Positions 15,043 through 22,883 of a stretch of 44,370 nt of DNA are shown here, piece after piece. The translations under genes were made by a program, and so were the position numbers. A model generated the notes under the pieces. That model ran no database searches. It was not told the origin of the DNA and saw only the letters and a program-made list of their open reading frames with translations. Numbering within the stretch: position 1 is the first letter of the stretch; every line of letters starts with the position of its first letter. Source of the DNA: Firmicutes bacterium UBA3572 (lineage in GTDB: Bacteria; Bacillota; Desulfotomaculia; Desulfotomaculales; Desulforudaceae); NCBI GenBank assembly GCA_002375985.1, contig DFNH01000039.1, forward strand, positions 1-44,370, written 5' to 3'.

Positions 15043-15831
15043 TCAGGCGGTGGTCAGGGGGAGGGAGAGGGTGGCGCGGGTGCCGGAACCCGCGCGGCTT
15101 TCCAGATAGATGGCTCCGCCGAACTCCTTGGCGATACGCTGGCAGATGAAAAGCCCCAGGCCGGTGCCGGTGTTCTTGGTGCTGAAAAAGGGCCGGCCGA
15201 TATTCTCAAGCATGTCTTCGGGAATGCCGCAGCCGGTATCGGCAATGATCAACCGGACAGCTTGGTTGTCTGCTTCCGTGGATGCCGTGAGCACTTTTTC
15301 CCGTTCCTGGTGTTCCATTGCTTCAATGGCATTGTTAATGAGATTCAGCAGCACCTGCTTGATCTTGTCCCGGTCGGCCCGGACCGGGGGTGTCTTCCCG
15401 GTGTGAACCTTTACCCTGATCTGGTTGAGGAAACACCGGCTATCGGTCATGGCCAGGGTTTCGCGAAGCAATTCGTTTAAGTCCAGCGGGAGAATCTTGG
15501 GGACACAGGGCTGAGCCAGAGCCATAAACTCCGCGATCAGTCCGTTCATCCGGTCCACTTCGTGGACCAAAATCTTGAGATAGGAGCGGCATCTTTCGTC
15601 GGTTAATTGCGCATCGAGAAGCTGGCAAAAACCGCGGATACTGGTCAGCGGATTGCGGATTTCGTGGGCGAGGCTGGCGGCGAGTTGACCGAGGGCCGCC
15701 AGCCGTTCCTGCCGAATCAGGGTATCCTGGTACTGCTCAAAACTGCCGGGATGTTCGGCTAGTGGGCACCCTGCCTGCTTTTGGCAAAAAGGTGTCTTGC
15801 CGGGCTGCGTCGGGTGGTTATTTAAAAACAC
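15043..15831 (-). CDS. Orphan sensor histidine kinase
   Basis: A cytoplasmic histidine kinase of 262 residues, with no membrane segment. After a short N-terminal region (LAEHPGSFEQYQDTLIRQE coiled-coil) come the H box LAHEIRNPLTSIRGF with the phospho-acceptor His, then the HATPase domain: N box QVLLNLINNAIEAM, G1 ADTGCGIP, F box RPFFSTK and G2 GTGLGLFI. Such short soluble kinases without a nearby response regulator in Clostridia often feed the Spo0A phosphorelay, which I infer but cannot show. The start GTG 15831 has GGGGGAGG 8 bases upstream; the longer frame to TTG 15870 lacks one. It is divergent from the YdcF-family gene. The N-terminal cysteines (CQKQAGCP) could be a redox or metal sensor. 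Confidence 0.88.
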   Translation of the reverse strand: MFLNNHPTQPGKTPFCQKQAGCPLAEHPGSFEQYQDTLIRQERLAALGQLAASLAHEIRNPLTSIRGFCQLLDAQLTDERCRSYLKILVHEVDRMNGLIAEFMALAQPCVPKILPLDLNELLRETLAMTDSRCFLNQIRVKVHTGKTPPVRADRDKIKQVLLNLINNAIEAMEHQEREKVLTASTEADNQAVRLIIADTGCGIPEDMLENIGRPFFSTKNTGTGLGLFICQRIAKEFGGAIYLESRAGSGTRATLSLPLTTA

Positions 15832-16182
15832 GCTTCTATCCTCCCCCGCCACTAAATCGTATTTCTGCAAACGATCAACCGAAGTCCAGGGTATGCAGGA
15901 CTTAGTCCCAGAAATTTCCTATAGGGGTGTTAATAACATTCGTGACCTGACGGAATTTTCCTGCTTGTGCATTCAGATTTTTGTTGCAAAAGACCCGCTA
16001 GAATCCGGAAAAGAATCCGCAACGCGGGCCACTTACGTTTCCTTGAGTTTTACGGTTTAATTTGATAAGACCGAAATAATTGAATTTCGAACTTGGACTT
16101 GCGCCCCCGGCGCGTTGACTATAAATAATATGTAAATAATTATGTAAACAAAGTGCCCGTTGCGGTTAACGGGGGTGGTCTT
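15832..16182. other. Intergenic region between histidine kinase and YdcF gene
   Basis: About 350 bases with no supported gene. It is AT-rich towards 16080-16150. A weak promoter-like pair on the plus strand is TTGACT at 16115-16120 and AATTAT at 16138-16143 (17-base spacing), which could serve the YdcF gene. No terminator or repeat was seen. Confidence 0.4.
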
Positions 16183-16884
16183 TTGGCGCGGCGGAAGAGG
16201 GAAAAGAAGAGCAGGCAGCTGGAGTCCGAAGGGGAAGCGGCGGCTTTACCGAACGGGCTGTGGCCTTGGCAAAGGCGGCTGAAGTTTTTCGTTCTGGCGG
16301 CAGCGCTGCTAATGGCGGTTGCCTGGTGGTATTTGCCGCAGTTGGGTCTCTATCTGGCCGTGACTGATGAGCCACCGCAGCCGGCTGACGTGCTGGTGGT
16401 GCTGTCCGGCGACCGGGGGGAACGGATGGAATATGCTTTTAGCCTGTATCAGGCCGGCCTGGCTGACCTGTTCATTGTTTCCGGGGGTCCGCTGTACGGG
16501 GACCTGAGCGAGGCCGATCTGCTGCGGAGGCACGCCGTTCTCCTGGGGGTGCCGGATAATAAAGTAATTTTAGAGCCCAGGGCAGTGAACACCTACCAGA
16601 ATGCCCGCTATACCAGGGAGCTCATGGAGTTTTATAACCTGGAGTCTGCATTGGTGGTTACGTCTCCCTACCATATGCGCCGGGTCCGGATGGTTTTTGA
16701 CGAAGTCTATGCCGGCAGTGGGATTCGGCTTCGTTACGCGCCGGTGCCGGATTCTTGGTTTGATCCCGAGCGGTGGTGGGAGACCCCTGGAGGACGGAAG
16801 GTGGTGCTCAGTGAGTACGCCAAGCTGTCCGTGATGCTTCTGCCCGAGCGCTGGCGGACTGCCGTTCTAGAACGCGGGCTTTAG
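16183..16884 (+). CDS. YdcF/DUF218-family membrane protein
   Basis: A 233-residue protein with a cytoplasmic basic N-terminus, one transmembrane segment (LKFFVLAAALLMAVAWWYL, about residues 30-48) and an extracytoplasmic DUF218 domain. The domain shows ADVLVVLSGDRGERMEYA, LFIVSGGP, the ILEPRAVNTYQNA stretch and ALVVTSPYHMRRV, all characteristic of the YdcF/SanA/ElyC fold. Members are linked to envelope polysaccharide precursors and barrier function, but the reaction is not settled. TTG 16183 is chosen over GTG 16153 because GGGGGTGG is just upstream of it; the longer form is possible. It is alone between two signalling loci. Confidence 0.85.
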   Translation: MARRKREKKSRQLESEGEAAALPNGLWPWQRRLKFFVLAAALLMAVAWWYLPQLGLYLAVTDEPPQPADVLVVLSGDRGERMEYAFSLYQAGLADLFIVSGGPLYGDLSEADLLRRHAVLLGVPDNKVILEPRAVNTYQNARYTRELMEFYNLESALVVTSPYHMRRVRMVFDEVYAGSGIRLRYAPVPDSWFDPERWWETPGGRKVVLSEYAKLSVMLLPERWRTAVLERGL

Positions 16885-17115
16885 TTTCCGGTAACATAAC
16901 CGGACGTTGGGAAAAGGCCCAGGTATTTGCGGCCAAGGCCGCACGGCAGAGGTGATTTACGGGAAGGCGGCCCTGTAGTATGATAAAGGTACAAAGAAGG
17001 CGAAACAAGAAAATACAGAATACAAAATACGAGTCGGTTTAATAAATAGTCTGGCGACTATGTAGTTTCATTTGTTTAATGTAGATCCTTGGTTTTGTGA
17101 GGGGGAGTAGGTTGG

Positions 17116-18444
17116 TTGGGACGTTTATTTCAAAAGATTAGGGCTGTTGACCGGCCGGTAACCAGGTTGCTGGTGGCCCAGGTGCTGATTATCGGTGCCC
17201 TGTTAGGCTGGAACCCGTCACTATGGCCGGTAGCGCTTTTCTTGGCACCAGCCAACGGCGTGGCGCTGTATTTTGCTCTGCAGGGGTTCCGGGGCGGCCG
17301 GAAGATTATCACCGTCAAGCTTGACGAGCAGCCCATCGATCCCACCCTCCAGATTGCCAGCGAAACCCTGCCCTATATGCGTCGGGGATTGAACGAGGAA
17401 AGCGCCATGAAAACGGCGGAGATCATTAGAAAAATCGGAGATGTACCGGCGGTGGCGATTACCGATCGGGAGCGGGTGTTGGCCTTTATCGGGCCGGGTT
17501 GTGAGCGCCATCCGCCGGGGGGGGAGATTGTTACCCAGGCCACCAAGGAGGTCATTGCCTCCGGCGTGTTGAAGGTGGTGAAACGGCAGGAGGACTTAAA
17601 GTGTCCGGTCCGAGACTGCAAGTGCCCCTTGGAGAGTGCAGTGATTGTACCGCTGAAGTTGCGCGACGAAGTGGTGGGTACGATCAAGCTGTACCGCACC
17701 GAAAAAGGGGAGATCCCGCCCAGTGTAGTAAAACTTTCGGTGGGGATTGCCCAACTGCTAGGGGTTCAAATGGAGCTTTCGGAACTGGACCGGCAGGCCC
17801 AGCTGGTGACCAGGGCCGAGTTGGACGCGCTAAGGGCGCAGATCAACCCACACTTTCTCTTCAACACGCTGAATACAATCATTATGTTTAGCCGGACCCA
17901 CCCGGAAACCGCCCGCCGCCTGTTGATCAGACTGGCTGCGTTTTTCCGGCACGCTTTTAAGCGTACCGGGCACTTCAGTACCCTGGAGGAAGAGCTGGAG
18001 TGCGTGGAAGCGTACGTGGTCCTGGAAAAAGCACGGTTTCGCGAGAAGTTGCACATTGTGAAGGAGGTAGACGAAACCCTGCTTGGTTACCAAGTCCCGG
18101 TTCTGACCCTCCAGCCGCTGGTGGAGAACGCGATAAAACACGGGATTTTGCCCAAGATGGGCAACGGCACGGTAAAGATCTCCGTGAGCCGTTCCGGTGC
18201 GGATATGCTTGTAGAGATCAGCGACGACGGCGTGGGCATTCCCGAGGAAACCCTGGCCAAAGTGTTTCAACCCGGGTTTGGTTCGGGTAGCGGGGTGGGC
18301 CTCAGTAACGTCAGCGCGCGGTTGAAGAGCCTTTTCGGGGCTGAGTACGGCTTGAAACTTGAGAGCAGAGTCGGGAAGGGGACCAGAGCTTCCTTTCGGG
18401 TACCCCTTGTCGCCGGCTCCCAGAAAAAAGGGGTATGTGGATAA
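17116..18444 (+). CDS. LytS-type sensor histidine kinase with GAF domain
   Basis: A 442-residue kinase of the LytS/YehU family. It has two short hydrophobic helices near the N-terminus (residues about 15-55: RLLVAQVLIIGALLGW and ALFLAPANGVALYFAL), then a GAF-like domain (about 90-220) with an unusual cysteine cluster CPVRDCKC, the His-kinase region ALRAQINPHFLFNTLNTI with the His, and an HATPase domain (LQPLVENAIKHG, DDGVGIP, GVGLSNV). Unlike classical LytS there are only about two membrane helices rather than a full 5TM-LYT domain. The stop shares a base with the regulator start (TAATG overlap), so the two form one operon. The target genes are not adjacent here. TTG 17116 is preceded by GAGGGGGAG. 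Confidence 0.92.
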   Translation: MGRLFQKIRAVDRPVTRLLVAQVLIIGALLGWNPSLWPVALFLAPANGVALYFALQGFRGGRKIITVKLDEQPIDPTLQIASETLPYMRRGLNEESAMKTAEIIRKIGDVPAVAITDRERVLAFIGPGCERHPPGGEIVTQATKEVIASGVLKVVKRQEDLKCPVRDCKCPLESAVIVPLKLRDEVVGTIKLYRTEKGEIPPSVVKLSVGIAQLLGVQMELSELDRQAQLVTRAELDALRAQINPHFLFNTLNTIIMFSRTHPETARRLLIRLAAFFRHAFKRTGHFSTLEEELECVEAYVVLEKARFREKLHIVKEVDETLLGYQVPVLTLQPLVENAIKHGILPKMGNGTVKISVSRSGADMLVEISDDGVGIPEETLAKVFQPGFGSGSGVGLSNVSARLKSLFGAEYGLKLESRVGKGTRASFRVPLVAGSQKKGVCG

Positions 18445-19199
18445 TGAAGCTAAGGGCATTAATAGTTGACGATGAGTATCCGGCCCGTCAGGAAATGCGG
18501 TTTATCTTGAGCCGTTTCCCGGAGGTTGAGGTGGTGGGCGAGGCGGCTAACGCCCAGGAAGCCCTGGCGCTGATTAAGGCGCTGGACTACTCCGTTCTCT
18601 TTCTCGACATTTCGATGCCGGGCATAGACGGGCTGGAGTTGGGGGCGGCCATTCGGGAACTGGATGACCCGCCCTACGTAGTGTTTGTCACGGCCTACGA
18701 CGAGTACGCGTTGAAGGCCTTTGAGGTAGACGCCATCGATTACATCATGAAACCCATAGACGAAAACCGTTTGCGGATGGCGATAAATAAGGTAATCCGG
18801 GCTACACAGGAGATGGCCCCCCGCACGGAGGTGGCGGCGGGTGCTCAGCAGGGCCGGGCCATCCGGATCGACCGGATTCCGGCCGAACGACACGGTAAGA
18901 CCATCTTGGTCAACGAGTCGGATATCGTCTATGCCTTTACCGAAAAGGACGCGGTTTTCATCCAGACCTACGAGGGAAAACTCCTGACTCGCTTCACCCT
19001 GAAGGAACTGGAAAACCGTCTGGATCCAAACGTGTTTTTCCGGACACACCGGTGTTGTCTGGTTAACCTGCGCAAGGTGGACGAAATCATTCCGTTCTTT
19101 AACGGTACTTATACTCTAGTGATGCACGACCGAGAGCGGAGCGAAGTTCCCTTAAGCCGGGCCCAAGCCAAGAAACTGCGGCAAATTCTGGGGTTTTAG
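18444..19199 (+). CDS. LytR/AlgR-type response regulator (REC-LytTR)
   Basis: A 251-residue two-component regulator. The receiver domain covers residues 1-115: the acidic pair DD in ALIVDDEY, the phosphorylated Asp in LFLDISMPG, the T in FVTAYDEYAL and the Lys in IMKPIDE. A linker of about 20 residues leads to a LytTR DNA-binding domain from about 140 to the end (GKTILVNESDIVYAFTEKDA, FRTHRCCLVNLRKV, VPLSRAQAKKLRQ). It is the partner of the kinase directly upstream (1-base overlap). LytTR regulators of this kind often control murein hydrolase, carbon starvation or transporter genes at other loci. An earlier in-frame ATG at 18435 is possible. No target operon is visible nearby. Confidence 0.93.
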   Translation: MKLRALIVDDEYPARQEMRFILSRFPEVEVVGEAANAQEALALIKALDYSVLFLDISMPGIDGLELGAAIRELDDPPYVVFVTAYDEYALKAFEVDAIDYIMKPIDENRLRMAINKVIRATQEMAPRTEVAAGAQQGRAIRIDRIPAERHGKTILVNESDIVYAFTEKDAVFIQTYEGKLLTRFTLKELENRLDPNVFFRTHRCCLVNLRKVDEIIPFFNGTYTLVMHDRERSEVPLSRAQAKKLRQILGF

Positions 19200-19213
19200 A
19201 TGTCGTCTATTCC

Positions 19214-19232
19214 AGATTAGTTTTGCTAATCT
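19214..19232 (+). terminator. Weak hairpin after the response regulator
   Basis: A perfect 7-bp stem AGATTAG/CTAATCT with a TTTTG loop lies 14 bases after the regulator stop. It is AT-rich and followed by CGCATCTTTT, so termination would be weak at best. Confidence 0.3.
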
Positions 19233-19256
19233 CGCATCTTTTGGGGAGGGAAAGTT

Positions 19257-19655
19257 TTGGTTTCCGGTATCGGCACCGATCTTGTTTCTGTGGACCGGCT
19301 GCGACGGGCGGTGGAGCGCACCGAAGGCCGGTTTCTTTTGCGGGTGTTCACCCCGGCGGAGCGGGATCTGTGCCGAGACCGAAGCCGGGCTTATGAATGT
19401 TTTGCGGCGCGGTTCGCCGCCAAGGAGGCGGTGCTCAAAGCGCTGGGCACGGGGCTCTCCGGTTGTCGTTGGCACGATATTGAGATTCTTAATGGTGCTG
19501 GTGGCCGGCCGGTAGTGGTCTTGTCCGGAGGTGCGGCCCGGGCGGCGGCCCGGCGGGGTGTTACCGAGGTATTGCTCTCCTTGGCCCACGAAGGAAAGCA
19601 GGCGCTAGCCTTCGCGGTCGCCGTCGGGGGCGTTTTTGTTTCGGAGGAGGGATAA
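19257..19655 (+). CDS. acpS: Holo-[acyl-carrier-protein] synthase
   Basis: A 132-residue AcpS-type phosphopantetheinyl transferase, which moves 4'-phosphopantetheine from CoA to apo-ACP for fatty acid synthesis. The signature GIGTDLVSVDR is at residues 4-14 (the Asp binds Mg) and the second motif FAARFAAKEAVLKALGTGL around 48-66 supplies the Glu and Lys. The C-terminus (VLLSLAHEGKQALAFAVA) is the final beta strand segment. Start TTG 19257 has GGGGAGGG upstream. It is followed by the NAD(P)HX repair gene after 2 bases and later alr; acpS-nnr-alr is a familiar Firmicute cluster. Confidence 0.95.
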   Translation: MVSGIGTDLVSVDRLRRAVERTEGRFLLRVFTPAERDLCRDRSRAYECFAARFAAKEAVLKALGTGLSGCRWHDIEILNGAGGRPVVVLSGGAARAAARRGVTEVLLSLAHEGKQALAFAVAVGGVFVSEEG

Positions 19656-19657
19656 TC

Positions 19658-21265
19658 TTGCGCGTGGTTACCGCTGCCGAGATGCGGGAAGTAGACCGAC
19701 GTGCCACCGTGGATTACGGCATTGCCGGACTAATCCTGATGGAGAACGCGGGGCTCAGGGTCTTTGAGTGCGTGCGCCGGGTGCTGGGGACGTTAAGCGG
19801 GAAATTGGTGGTAGTCCTGGCGGGCAAGGGCAACAACGGCGGTGACGCTTTGGTAGCTGCCCGGCACTTGGTTCAGCACGGCGCGCGGGTCAGGTTGTTT
19901 CTGGACGGTGACCCGGCGGCGGTGACCGGGGACGCGGGGGTGAACCTGGAAATTTGGCGGCGCCTAGGGGAGCGGGTGTACCTCTTGCAGGACCGTAACG
20001 CCATCCAGGTGCTGCAGCTCGCGTTGATGCGGGCCCGCCTGGTGGTGGACGGGTTGTACGGCACCGGTTTTAAGGGGGAGATCCGGGACCGGGCTCGCCG
20101 GGTAGTGGAAGCGGTGAACGAGTCGGACAAGCCGGTGGTTGCCGTGGACATTCCCTCCGGAGTGGAGGCGGATACCGGCGCGGTGCGGGGCACAGCCATC
20201 CGGGCCGACTACACCGTTTGTTTCGGTTTGCCGAAGCTGGGCCACGTGCTGGAACCGGGCGCGAACTACGTCGGCGAACTGCACGTGGTCGATATCTCCT
20301 TGCCGCGCGCTTTGCTTGAGGCCGGGGAAGGCCGTTTCCTGGTGACAGCGGACATGGTCCGGGGCTGGTTGCCGGCGCGAGCACCCGACGCCCACAAAGG
20401 CCTTTTCGGCCACGTCCTCGTGGTGGCTGGCGCCCGGGGTATGCTGGGTGCGGCATGCCTGACGGCCAGGGCGGCGGTTCGGAGCGGGGCAGGACTAGTT
20501 ACTCTGGCAGTGCCCCGCAGCTTGCAGGAGACGGCCGCGGCTTTTCAGCCGGAGATAATGACCCTGGGGTTATCAGAGACCGGGGCCGGAACCGTAAGCC
20601 GGGCGGCCCGGGAGCAGATCGAGGAGTTCCTGGGCCGGGCCGACGTCCTGGCCCTGGGGCCCGGCCTGTCGACCCGTGCCGAGACCGCCGAAATGGTGCG
20701 GGAACTACTGCCCGGGCTGCGCCTCCCCTGCGTACTGGATGCCGACGGACTGAACGCCTTTGCCGCCGGCGAAAGGCCGGAAGCGGGCGGGACTGCGGAA
20801 GGACCTTTCGGGCGCCGTCCGGCAAGCGGCCCCCTGGTGATCACTCCTCATCCGGGAGAGATGGGACGATTACTGGGTGTTCCGGCGGCCGAGGTCCAGG
20901 CCGGACGGCTGGAGATCGCCGAGCGCACCGCCGCGGAATGGGGTTGCACCGTAGTGCTGAAAGGGGCACGCACCCTGGTGGCCGCCCCGGAAAAGGTCAC
21001 CTATATCAACCCTACCGGAAATCCCGGTATGGCCACGGGCGGGACCGGTGACGTATTAACCGGGATGATTGCGGGGTTATTAGCCCAGGGCCTGCCGCCG
21101 GAGCGTGCGGCCGCGGCCGCTGTCTACCTGCACGGCCGGGCGGGGGATCTGGCGGCCGCCGCGCGCGGGCAGATGTCGCTGGTGGCGGGGGACATCCTGG
21201 AGTATCTGCCGGCGGCGGTGAAAGAATTAGAACCGGGAAACCAGAGTGCAGGACTCACAAGGTAA
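19658..21265 (+). CDS. nnr: Bifunctional NAD(P)HX epimerase/dehydratase
   Basis: A 535-residue two-domain repair enzyme for damaged hydrated NAD(P)H. The N-terminal YjeF_N epimerase domain (1-215) has MREVDRRATVDYG, GKGNNGGDALVAARHL and VAVDIPSGVEADTG. The C-terminal YjeF_C ADP/ATP-dependent dehydratase domain (about 230-525, ribokinase-like) has GHVLVVAGARGMLGAACLTA, ALGPGLS, TPHPGEMGRLLG and NPGMATGGTGDVLTG, which forms the anion hole. The start is TTG 19658 with GGAGGAGGG a few bases upstream. It follows acpS almost directly, as in many bacteria. The length and both domains are typical, with no missing motif. Confidence 0.95.
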   Translation: MRVVTAAEMREVDRRATVDYGIAGLILMENAGLRVFECVRRVLGTLSGKLVVVLAGKGNNGGDALVAARHLVQHGARVRLFLDGDPAAVTGDAGVNLEIWRRLGERVYLLQDRNAIQVLQLALMRARLVVDGLYGTGFKGEIRDRARRVVEAVNESDKPVVAVDIPSGVEADTGAVRGTAIRADYTVCFGLPKLGHVLEPGANYVGELHVVDISLPRALLEAGEGRFLVTADMVRGWLPARAPDAHKGLFGHVLVVAGARGMLGAACLTARAAVRSGAGLVTLAVPRSLQETAAAFQPEIMTLGLSETGAGTVSRAAREQIEEFLGRADVLALGPGLSTRAETAEMVRELLPGLRLPCVLDADGLNAFAAGERPEAGGTAEGPFGRRPASGPLVITPHPGEMGRLLGVPAAEVQAGRLEIAERTAAEWGCTVVLKGARTLVAAPEKVTYINPTGNPGMATGGTGDVLTGMIAGLLAQGLPPERAAAAAVYLHGRAGDLAAAARGQMSLVAGDILEYLPAAVKELEPGNQSAGLTR

Positions 21266-21313
21266 GAAAAAGCCGATTTTCTTAACATTGGCATAAGCCG
21301 GCGTGGGGACGCA

Positions 21314-21457
21314 TTGCAATCTTACATCATCCTGGTCCTTTTATTTGTTCTATGGCTTTACGTGAACATCTGGGCTGCCCGGAGTGCTGGCGAGTGGTTC
21401 AAGCGTGCGGTCCTATTCATAGAACACTTTAAGCGTGGCTTACAGGGGAAAGACTAG
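21314..21457 (+). CDS. Small single-helix membrane protein
   Basis: A 47-codon frame from TTG 21314 encodes a hydrophobic N-terminal segment (QSYIILVLLFVLWLYVNIWA) followed by an amphipathic basic tail (RSAGEWFKRAVLFIEHFKRG). That is a believable single-pass membrane peptide. The ribosome site is weak (GGGG some 4 bases upstream). It lies between nnr and alr on the same strand. I do not recognise it; it is given because the composition is strongly protein-like. Confidence 0.45.
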   Translation: MQSYIILVLLFVLWLYVNIWAARSAGEWFKRAVLFIEHFKRGLQGKD

Positions 21458-21500
21458 GTTTTTGCCATTTTGAATTGAATTCTTGCTTCTAAGGAAGCGG

Positions 21501-22637
21501 GTGCTACTCGTGACGGAGCATTCCATCTGGGCTGAAATCAACCTTTCCGCCCTGGCCCACAATCTCGGCGAGGTACGGCGGCTGGTCGGTTCGGATACCG
21601 AGATCGCGGCGGTGGTGAAGGCCAATGCCTACGGTCACGGGCTGGTGGAGGCCGCGCGTACCTTTCTGAGCGCCGGGGCCGACCGCCTGGCGGTTGCCAG
21701 GGTGGAGGAGGGACTTGCCCTACGCGCGGCCGGGATCGATGCCGAAATCTTGGTTATGGGGTTTTCTCCTCCGTTCCTGTACGACGCCGCCTTGGAGCAC
21801 AGACTCACCCTTACCGTGTTTGACCCGAACCTGGCGGAGGTGTTGTCTGACACCGCGGGCCGCCGGAGAGACACCGCCCGGGTACACCTGGAGCTCGATA
21901 CGGGTATGGGGCGGCTGGGTATCCCCGTCGATCGTGACGTGTACCGGCGGGTGGCGTCCATTGCTTTTCTGCCGCACCTGGAGATTGAGGGCTTATATAC
22001 CCATTTCGCCAACGCGGACCGGGCCGATAAGACCCACGCCCAGCAACAGTTGGTGGCCTTTGTGGAAGTTGTCTGTAGCCTGGGACAGGACGGGATTGAC
22101 ATTCCTCTGCTCCACGCCGCGAACAGTGCGGCCCTCATCGACCTGCCCGAGAGCCGCTTGAATATGGTGCGACCCGGGATCATGCTGTACGGTCTCTATC
22201 CTTCGGCGGAGGTGGACCGAGAGCAGGTCGATTTGCGCCCGGCCATGACCCTGAAAGCCCAGGTGGGATTCGTGAAGCGGGTGCCGGCGGGTTTTTGTGT
22301 GAGTTACGGTTCCACGTACACTACCCCGGCACCCACCGTGCTGGCCACCGTACCCTGCGGTTACGGAGACGGTTACAGCCGCCGGCTTTCCAACCGCGGC
22401 ACGGTGCTGATTCACGGGAAGCGTGCGCCGGTGGTGGGCCGGGTGTGCATGGACTACATTGTGGTGGATGTGGGGCACATTCCGGATGTAGTCGTGGGTG
22501 ATGAGGTAGTGATATTTGGGCGCCAAGGGGAGTCCGAACTGCACGTGGACGAAGTGGCGTCTCTGCTGGACACCATCAATTACGAGGTGGTCTGTGCGGT
22601 CAGCGCCCGGGTACCCCGGGTTTACGTGCGGGAATGA
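21501..22637 (+). CDS. alr: Alanine racemase
   Basis: A 378-residue PLP enzyme that converts L-alanine to D-alanine for peptidoglycan and, in spore-formers, spore germination control. The PLP lysine is in AAVVKANAYGHG (about residues 35-46), the cofactor-binding barrel continues through LELDTGMGRLG and GLYTHFANAD, and the C-terminal beta domain has the catalytic tyrosine in VSYGSTYTTP and the VCMDY motif. GTG 21501 is chosen with AAGGAAG 5 bases upstream; it gives MLLVTEHSIWAEIN, a usual start. It is the last gene of the acpS-nnr-alr run and a hairpin follows. No unusual residue was noted. Confidence 0.96.
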   Translation: MLLVTEHSIWAEINLSALAHNLGEVRRLVGSDTEIAAVVKANAYGHGLVEAARTFLSAGADRLAVARVEEGLALRAAGIDAEILVMGFSPPFLYDAALEHRLTLTVFDPNLAEVLSDTAGRRRDTARVHLELDTGMGRLGIPVDRDVYRRVASIAFLPHLEIEGLYTHFANADRADKTHAQQQLVAFVEVVCSLGQDGIDIPLLHAANSAALIDLPESRLNMVRPGIMLYGLYPSAEVDREQVDLRPAMTLKAQVGFVKRVPAGFCVSYGSTYTTPAPTVLATVPCGYGDGYSRRLSNRGTVLIHGKRAPVVGRVCMDYIVVDVGHIPDVVVGDEVVIFGRQGESELHVDEVASLLDTINYEVVCAVSARVPRVYVRE

Positions 22638-22638
22638 G

Positions 22639-22658
22639 GTTCCGAGCCTGGGCGGAAC
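22639..22658 (+). terminator. Probable terminator after alr
   Basis: GTTCCG (22639-22644) and CGGAAC (22653-22658) form a 6-bp stem just after the alr stop, extendable by GAG/CTC across a small bulge, and followed by ACCTCTTGTTCTT. The T run is broken, so confidence is modest. Confidence 0.4.
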
Positions 22659-22883
22659 ACCTCTTGTTCTTCCAGATCAATTGGGCTTTTTTCCTCGATT
22701 TGGGGCGGCCAGGCGGCCGTGAACCTTTACTTGCTGCATTTTCTCCTTGATTAATTTAAATATTAATACTTCTCCGTGGTAAGCTGCGCCATGCCCATAA
22801 GGGCCGGTTTAACACGGGGATACCTTCTTTCTTGGACGGCAGACCGGCCGGTATGCTAGGATAGTGCTTGGAGGCGAAGCCCC

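Noticed and set aside
15028..15480. Plus-strand frame with a GGAGGTG near its start
   Set aside because: It is the antisense of the histidine kinase; the glycine/alanine-rich translation is typical of a shadow frame.
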